The notes beneath the pieces are model-generated. The model had not been told where the DNA came from. It made no database searches and saw only the letters and a program-made list of their open reading frames with translations. The position numbers and the translations under genes were made by a program. 27,344 nucleotides of DNA from Hemicentrotus pulcherrimus (lineage: Eukaryota; Echinodermata; Echinoidea; Camarodonta; Strongylocentrotidae). Shown here piece by piece: positions 21,421 through 27,344 of this stretch. Location: contig BEXV01000408.1 of assembly GCA_003118195.1 (NCBI GenBank), forward strand, positions 17,094 through 44,437. The letters are read 5' to 3'. Numbering within the stretch: the stretch's first letter is position 1; the number at the start of each line of letters is the position of its first letter.

Positions 21421-22204
21421 AATTCAATACGGTTTCTTAGAACTACACAGGTTCACTGTTTGTTAACTCACATAAATATAGGGGGCATTTGCCTAGTCCA
21501 CCCTCTTTTAGGCATCAGCAAAATAAGTAATTAGATCACCAATTAACCCGTGGCGAAAAGGAGATTTAATACCAAGCTTGCTATTTACCCATTAACAGGC
21601 CCCTCTGGAAGGCTCTGGTCATCGCCATATCTCGACCATTTCAAATCTGAAAAGGGTGTAACGAAAGACGTTGTATTTTCATTTCTCTTATTTAACAGTT
21701 AAAACTCTTATCATGCTAGACGAAAACGGGGGGGGGGGGGGGGNGCGTATCAATGCATAGAATAAAAGGGTGTTTTTTTTTTTTCCAACCGGTTAGAGAT
21801 GTCAGTCTAGCCCTAGATAAGCCGTACATCCACTCCAAATTCGTATATGTATTTGGGGCTTTTAGGGCCTTTACGCTGGTGTCGCATTTACCATGACCAT
21901 CTCATCTGGAATACCCAAACGTGATTGAGAGAAGGCAAGAAACCACAAACCTCTGTCACAAGTTAATTGCGTCACTAATTTTGGGAAATCCATGAAATTA
22001 GTTGTCTAAAAAGAGTCAATACGGATTTAAAGGATAACAGATATCAAGCCGATGGAACACTTCAGAAGAAATAGCCATCCCGTAGTACAGTCTTTCGGGT
22101 GTTTGTGTGTTTGTGTGTGTGCGTATGTGTGCGTATGTGTCCATGTGACGTTAAGTAATGTCTTAGCAAGTGCATTGTAATGAGACATTTATCGTGAATC
22201 TCAG
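21421..22204. other. No gene seen; 16-G run with ambiguous base
   Basis: Positions 21728-21743 are an uninterrupted G run followed by N at 21744, probably an assembly ambiguity at a homopolymer. A (TG)n/GCGTATG repeat lies at 22098-22140, just upstream of the candidate exon at 22205. Confidence 0.7.
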
Positions 22205-22363
22205 ATGGTTGAAAGAATGCATGATTCTTGAGGAATACTGTAAGCCCCCTCTCATCCCCGGAACCCCTTATCTTGAGCCGTATCCCTGTCACACGAACGA
22301 GACAGTCACCAGTCCGCCGATGTTCCAAACAGAAAGTATCCGTTCCCCATTGGCAGGTGGCGA
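22205..22363 (+). CDS. Candidate internal exon with BRCT-like WLxxC helix, unidentified gene
   Basis: This is a candidate 159-bp internal exon. The acceptor CTCAG lies at 22200-22204 with a weak pyrimidine tract, and the donor GA|GTAAGT at 22363/22364 is strong. Both ends are phase 2, so the exon length is a multiple of three. The open frame reads WLKECMILEEYC, then a Pro-rich stretch KPPLIPGTPYLEPYP, then a Ser/Thr/Pro-rich linker ending SPLAGG. W-L-x-x-C followed by a helix and Pro/Tyr resembles the last helix of BRCT domains, the phosphopeptide-binding modules of DNA-damage proteins. Only this fragment of such a domain is visible, and I could not find neighbouring BRCT exons. GC content is well above the flanks, which supports coding. 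The BRCT label is tentative; the exon call itself is somewhat firmer. Confidence 0.35.
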
Positions 22364-24009
22364 GTAAGTCGTTTGTGAAGTTTTACTTGGATATAGTTTA
22401 ACAGTAAATTTTCATGGAATCTATCGCATCATTGTATAACTTTTACAATCATTGATTAGAAAAATCATTTGGTATGATTTCTAGCTCAACCATGTCAAAA
22501 TAATGTAAGAATTAAACAAACTCACATTATATCGCTTACACGTGCGTCAAATCTACGGGAACCGTTCTTTGGTTTTGAAACATACCCATTGCTTTTGTAT
22601 AAGCTTCAACCATTTTGTCAAATGCAATCAAAATAAAAAAGATGTGTAACTCAACGAGGCGAGACAAACGATCAGGGTTGTCGAAGAGGATTGGCATTTA
22701 CAGTAAATGTATGGTTACTACACGTGGTGGAGTCCATCATCAATTATGCAACATCGGTAAGCAAAGAGTCCCAGCTTACACCTTACACGATTACTCTTAC
22801 CATGCTTCCCATCCCATTACCACACTAACTTTCTATGACTGTAGATTTAGCAGAATTTCGTTGAGACATTGTGCGATTGAGAAGTACAAGGGATACGGAT
22901 TTTCTTCAAGGGTCTGGGGAATAGCTATCTCTAGTAGATGAATTATTCATTTTAAACAGCCCTCGTCTAAACCAACCCAATAATGGTGTTAGGTTACAGG
23001 GCGTACTAAGCACGAGTGTGTTAGATCTTTATTGAAATACGGTGTCATCAATGTCTACATGAGAGGTTTTTGACTCTGGGGACGTGTACAAAGAAGATGC
23101 ATAATTTTCCCCCTGTGTCCACAGATTATTTGCAGATTAAACTAACTGCCTTATTGCTGACATTTAGACAGCCGTGATTTTAATACCATTTTACGTTGAA
23201 GTTGTAGGCAATTTTTGTTTTACATAAGGAGAGGTTAAGGCATAGCTGTTTCATCACTTGGAGATCTTTGATAAAGTTATGCGACACAGCGATTTTAACT
23301 TAAAAGGCTGTTCAAGTCAATAAATATGTGGTCTTTTTCTTTACGATTAAAAAAAAAGAAAAACTACTTGCCCAACATAATGCAATAATCTCTTGGTTTA
23401 TCATCATGCTTTTCTCGTTAATGTTAGGCTTCTACAAATGTTGTTTACATAGTCACTGTTATTAAATGTTTGAATAAATTAAATCAAATTCTGTTTTTAC
23501 TAAAATTATTGGAGACAAATCTTTAAAACGTTTCCCCCTATTTTTGGTAGCTCTCTATTAATTCATTGAATGAAAAATATTGAATTCATATTTGTTCTAA
23601 AATTACTACAAAAAATATCAATACCCCCTCTCCTTCCTCTTCTTCAAGCACCACCATCCTATTTTCACCACTTTTACCTTTCCTTTTTTCTCCATTTAAA
23701 GAATCTTTATCTTCACATTGATCTTTATCTTTTTCTTCCCTTCTTCCTATTCATACTTTATATCTTTTTCATTTACATGTTTCTTTCGCTCGCTCAATTT
23801 CAGCAGCATTCATCAAAGTAAGAGATTCAATATTAATCAATCGTATGATACATTTCCATATTGTGAACGGTGTCTATTGATCACCACAAGGCGGTGTTGT
23901 CGAGATAGCTCTGAAACGAGGAACCTGAAATATTGATTGATATAGACAGCTCCCGAGCCATCTTGATAAGCCATTCACTCTTAAAGATTTTTCTTCGAAA
24001 GTTGGAAAT
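22364..24009. other. No gene supported; pyrimidine-rich tract 23615-23800
   Basis: 23615-23800 is C/T-rich and ends in an acceptor-like CTCAATTTCAG (about 23804). This is followed 14 bases later by GTAAGA, too short to call as an exon. A 108-codon frame at 22615-22941 shows no recognisable similarity. Confidence 0.35.
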
Positions 24010-24205
24010 TCACTTTAGCGGGTCAAATAGGAGAACGTTACTACGAAGTCCTTTCAATTTGTCCCATTTCCTAATGTCCCGGAGGTAAGCAAGGTGTTCC
24101 CCAAATCCCAGGCAGCTGCATTTTGAAAACAAATGCTTCGTCTCTTGGGAAAGATAAAGCAATGCTAAATCTAGGACGGACTCTTTTGGCGACCACTTAA
24201 TGCCG
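24010..24205 (-). CDS. Candidate 3' terminal coding exon, unidentified protein
   Basis: On the minus strand TGTTTCTTTTTTGCAG is a textbook acceptor ending at 24206. The following 65 codons (including the TGA at 24010-24012) are open, entered in phase 2. The peptide begins GIKWSPKESVLDLALLYLSQ, continues with an amphipathic Leu/Cys-containing stretch, and ends with basic LRDIRKWDKLKG and NVLLFDPLK. Its composition looks like a globular cytosolic protein with no membrane segment. I do not recognise the family. If real, this gene ends here and its upstream exons lie at higher coordinates. A phase-compatible donor occurs at 24954. If the receptor gene also extends this way, one gene would have to sit inside an intron of the other. 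Confidence 0.4.
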
Positions 24206-24953
24206 CTGCAAAAAAGAAACATCTAGTAACTTTTCCATTCTGAGATTTTCTGTCGATGTTTGAATGAACCAGCTAGATGACTTCTTTTTCTCTTTATTCA
24301 ACGACAAAATGAAATTACATTAAATTATTGCGTATAGGCCAACAGGTGGTGATGTCAAAGAGATCAAATATTATTATCTTTAAATTGTTAAATTAAACCC
24401 CCTAAAAAAACGTGAATAAAACCAATACAATTCATGATTCCTGAATACCTCTCCTTAGGTTATGTATTAGCATGTGGCATGATAATGAAATCATTATTCA
24501 ATGTCATCAACTTGATTAACTGTTACAAGATTTACTTCCAAACTGATGAAGCATAAAAACACATGAATTGCATATTATATAGATAGTAAATTACATATTC
24601 AGATGGCCAAGAGTTTTCACTGATATTGAACTTTTCCCTTTAATAAAGGAGGCCAAACGTTTAACCTTGTTGGGTATGACCTGTGTTTTAAAGAAGATGT
24701 AACTTTTTTCTCGTCCGCTCGATTGCAAAGATACGACAAGAAGAACATGAAAATTGATCTTTGCCTAGTACCATGCCTCCGTCCAGACGGAATTGGAAAG
24801 AAAAGTGATAATGTTCCTTCAACATAACGCGTCGGTTAACGATAACCTTGCGACCTGCGATGGTAACCGACTATACCCTCACGAGACGAGATAATTCGAT
24901 ACGCCGTGCAAACAAATTCATTACAACCTACGGGGGAATTCAATTAAACTCAC
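24206..24953. other. Possible intron of the minus-strand gene; nothing else seen
   Basis: Lies between the acceptor at 24206 and the donor at 24953 on the minus strand. AT-rich, with a short inverted pair TCGGTTAAC/GGTAACCGA at about 24832-24870. Confidence 0.3.
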
Positions 24954-25006
24954 CCGCTCCTGGGTCTATCACTGTTAAAGAATAAAGCCTTCAAAACCCT
25001 TGTTGT
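24954..25006 (-). CDS. Candidate small exon that could splice to 24205
   Basis: A strong minus-strand donor, GCGG|GTGAGT, lies at 24954/24953. Upstream of it a CCAG acceptor-like site at 25007 bounds 53 bases open in one frame (TTRVLKALFFNSDRPRS plus two bases). The two leftover bases fit the phase required by the acceptor at 24205, so the frames join without a stop. The pyrimidine tract before the acceptor is poor, and 53 open bases are easily found by chance. The support is the donor strength plus phase agreement only. Confidence 0.2.
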
Positions 25007-26796
25007 CTGGATTGGTAGAGTCAAGTTATACCTAATCCTTTAGGATGATGAATTGCTACAAAATGTTTGTCTCTGTGACCGTCAAAAGCAGCCCCATTCA
25101 GCTCAATATCGTAAACGATATCTGTCTAGCAGGGCCCGCCGCGGATCAAGTCGCAAAATGATTTTGATTCTCTATCAATACACTTAAGTATGACCGAGTA
25201 TACCCGCGTAATAGAGGATAATTCAAATTCCACTCAGAAATGTAACCCCCTTTGGGGTTATTCTATCCTGCCGGGTACGAGGTGTTGAATCAAATTGAAA
25301 TATTATTATCTACCTCCAACCATCATATCACATCTAATTGTTTCTATGGAAACGCAGTTGATATCACATTCCAATAGGTTTAGCCTACAAGAATCGTTTA
25401 AGAGAGCTTTATGGTGTTGATTCCAAATCGGAGATTTTGGGGGGGTATTATTTTACCTGTTACTAGTAACATGAAAGGATGCCGCCTAACACTAGGCGTC
25501 TCTGTAAAGAGATATGATATCAAATGATGTAAATTTGACAATAAAAAGGCAAAAAAGGTGAAGGACAACAAAAAAAATGTTGATGGAGTTAAACTTATAC
25601 AAAAAATGTTTTTAAAAAGCTAAATAAGATGTTGGTGAGTTTGTTCCTGCTTTCTTTTCTTCTTTTTTTAAAGCACACTTATTTAAAAGTACGTCGGTGT
25701 GTGGGAGTTTGTTTTATTCTTATAGATCTGCATCTAACAAAGTATGCTCTGTCTGAACAAAAATTATTGCTGTGAAAAAAAAGAATGACTTTAATTTTAT
25801 AAATATTCAATCTTACCGATCATTTTAATCCCTAAAAGTAAAAACTTTAAAACGTGTAACTGCTTGTGTCAAAGGAAATGGTGTTATTTTTCTTCCCAAT
25901 AGTTTATATAAAGCTAGACAATTAAGAAAACATTTATTTAGCCATTTTGACTCGTGTCAGCATAGCACAGCGCATTTCCTGTAGGGTTAGCATAATGAGT
26001 CTTACCGTTTTATTGCACTGAGAAGGCAAATTTCCTTTATTAAAAAGACGCTTCCCAGTCCAAATGTATACTTTAGTATTTATGATTATATCGATATAAT
26101 GTTTATAAGGTATAACATTTTTTGGTTGTTATACTAGCGCTGACTAACATTGATTCATAGCTAACAGATTGCTCATTTATATAACCAATGATCTTTTTTT
26201 CTTTTCCTATAAATGGCCTTTAATTCTTTCTCTCCCAGGCATGCTTGGTCATGAATGACATTTGACTTGGAGAACAGAATCAACGCCTTTAAGGATAAAA
26301 TCAAATCACTGAAATATCTTCATTTCCGTGGGTAGGAAAAGTAATTTCTACCCGCCACCTCATATTTTGTTATAGTGAAATCTAGCGAGAGCCCAGGCCC
26401 AACCCTGCGGTTGATAGCCTGTTGCAATTCCACGTATTTTTTCATTTATGTGACTCGTTATTCGGGGATATTATTCATAGAGAGAAAGAATTGTTTTTGT
26501 CTTCAGATCATTTCATTCATTCACTCTTTTACGTAGAAAATCCATGGGCAATTGACTAATTTCATTTAAATGGCTACCACCAAGGACATTAATGATGGAA
26601 CTATGCACGCCGAGTGACATTCAGACTGCTGTTTTGTTTTAAATGTTTGAAACATACCAGAGGTCAGAAAAATAGCCAACTTGTAACTCGTACTTTAAAC
26701 CATTTAAACTTCATTAAAAAAAGACTATATATTTGAGTTATTCAAATAATATTCACAGTTCTCTCTCTCTCTCTCTCTCTTTCTCTCTGCCTCTAG
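25007..26796. other. No gene seen; CT microsatellite at 26761-26790
   Basis: Small hairpins AACCCC/GGGGTT (25242-25259) and CGCCTA/TAGGCG (about 25485-25500) are present. (CT)n at 26761-26780 provides the pyrimidine tract for the weak exon at 26797. Confidence 0.4.
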
Positions 26797-26956
26797 TATC
26801 CTTCTTGTCCCGATCATCCCCCTATTCTTTGCAGAAGCACGTATTTGTAATACTTGTATCGAATCTTTGACATCGCCGTCTTTGTCCCTTCCAGCCCTGC
26901 AATTCTCAGACGTTGTGGATATGAAGAAGACTAACTACTTTGGACGCTTGACGTAG
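26797..26956 (+). CDS. Candidate 3' terminal exon, unidentified (weak)
   Basis: A CT microsatellite followed by CTGCCTCTAG forms a strong acceptor-like signal ending at 26796. The frame entered in phase 2 is open for about 52 codons to a TAG at 26954-26956. The peptide starts hydrophobic (ILLVPIIPLFFAEARICNTC) and ends SDVVDMKKTNYFGRLT. The GC content of the second half is higher than the surroundings. A second acceptor-like CCCTTCCAG occurs at about 26895 in the same open frame. No homology is recognised and no AATAAA is visible nearby. The strong acceptor could simply be a by-product of the CT repeat. Confidence 0.15.
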
Positions 26957-27299
26957 CGCATCAGCAGTACTCAACAACGCTAAGTGACACCAGATACGTC
27001 ATTGGTTAATGCTTTAGGGATTTTCCTCGCTTAGCAAGATTCAAAACTGACCCCTTTGGTTGAATCACAGGACTTATACGACAAATATACCTTACTTTCT
27101 AAGAAGGTCATCTGCGTTGCTGGCGGCTTGTGTTACACAATTACTAGTGAGGACAAGCTTCTTTTTCCCTTTTTTTTATCACCACTTTTCCAAAAATCTT
27201 TTGAAATTCTGGAATCTGAAGACCAGTTTATTTTCTAGGTTGCAGAAAATATTTTTTATTCGCTCAAACAACTTGAGGATAGTCATATTCTCCTCACAT

Positions 27300-27344
27300 A
27301 TATACGTCCCTGCAGGCGCGTATGCAGGGGGTGGGGGGCTGAAC
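27300..27344 (+). repeat. Possible dispersed-repeat end cut by window edge
   Basis: CAGGCGCGTATGCAGGGGGT followed by a G-rich stretch resembles a GC-rich repeat terminus of invertebrate genomes. The body lies outside the window, so identity is uncertain. Confidence 0.3.

Overview
The window looks like nuclear DNA of a multicellular animal. It is AT-rich, has no dense array of long ORFs, and carries intron-style splice signals, tRNA-derived SINE sequence, MITE-like inverted-repeat elements and abundant microsatellites. The SINE body and tail style, the TTAA-flanked elements and the element ending in GGGGGGTGTTTCAC resemble repeats I associate with echinoderms, especially sea urchins, and other marine deuterostomes. 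That placement is an inference, not a proof.

Coding content is low. The one confident coding piece is the 3' terminal exon of a rhodopsin-class neuropeptide GPCR on the minus strand (16855-17164). It encodes the third extracellular loop, TM7, helix 8 and the cytoplasmic tail, and the NPxxL form of the TM7 motif points to the bombesin/CCHamide/endothelin receptor group. Its upstream exons were not found. Weaker exon candidates are a plus-strand internal exon with a BRCT-like WLxxC motif (22205-22363), a minus-strand terminal exon (24010-24205) with a possible phase-compatible upstream exon (24954-25006), and two further plus-strand candidates (19261-19395 and 26797-26956). None of these weaker exons could be tied to a named gene.

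Layout: 1-1380 has no recognised gene; it starts with a CT microsatellite and holds copies of a degenerate repeat. 1382-1965 is a TTAA-flanked inverted-repeat element with a SINE tail nested in it. 2530-3240 is a degenerate tandem repeat of about 200 bp, with a 19-bp terminal-inverted-repeat element at 3109-3224. A tRNA-derived SINE lies at 4629-4830. A foldback structure flanked by direct repeats occupies 5938-7073, and a compact near-perfect hairpin sits at 8299-8403. Two MITEs lie close together at 10637-10952 and 11037-11374, followed by about 2 kb of strand-asymmetric AGT trinucleotide repeat (11490-13595). The receptor exon follows at about 17 kb. Purine-rich and GT-rich tracts occupy 19.9-21.4 kb, and the candidate exons lie between 22.2 and 27 kb.

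I see no bacterial, viral or CRISPR-like system. The most notable points are a second, overlapping reading frame that runs about 320 bases past the receptor stop codon, the 5938-7073 foldback/direct-repeat structure, the 8299-8403 hairpin, and the AGT array.
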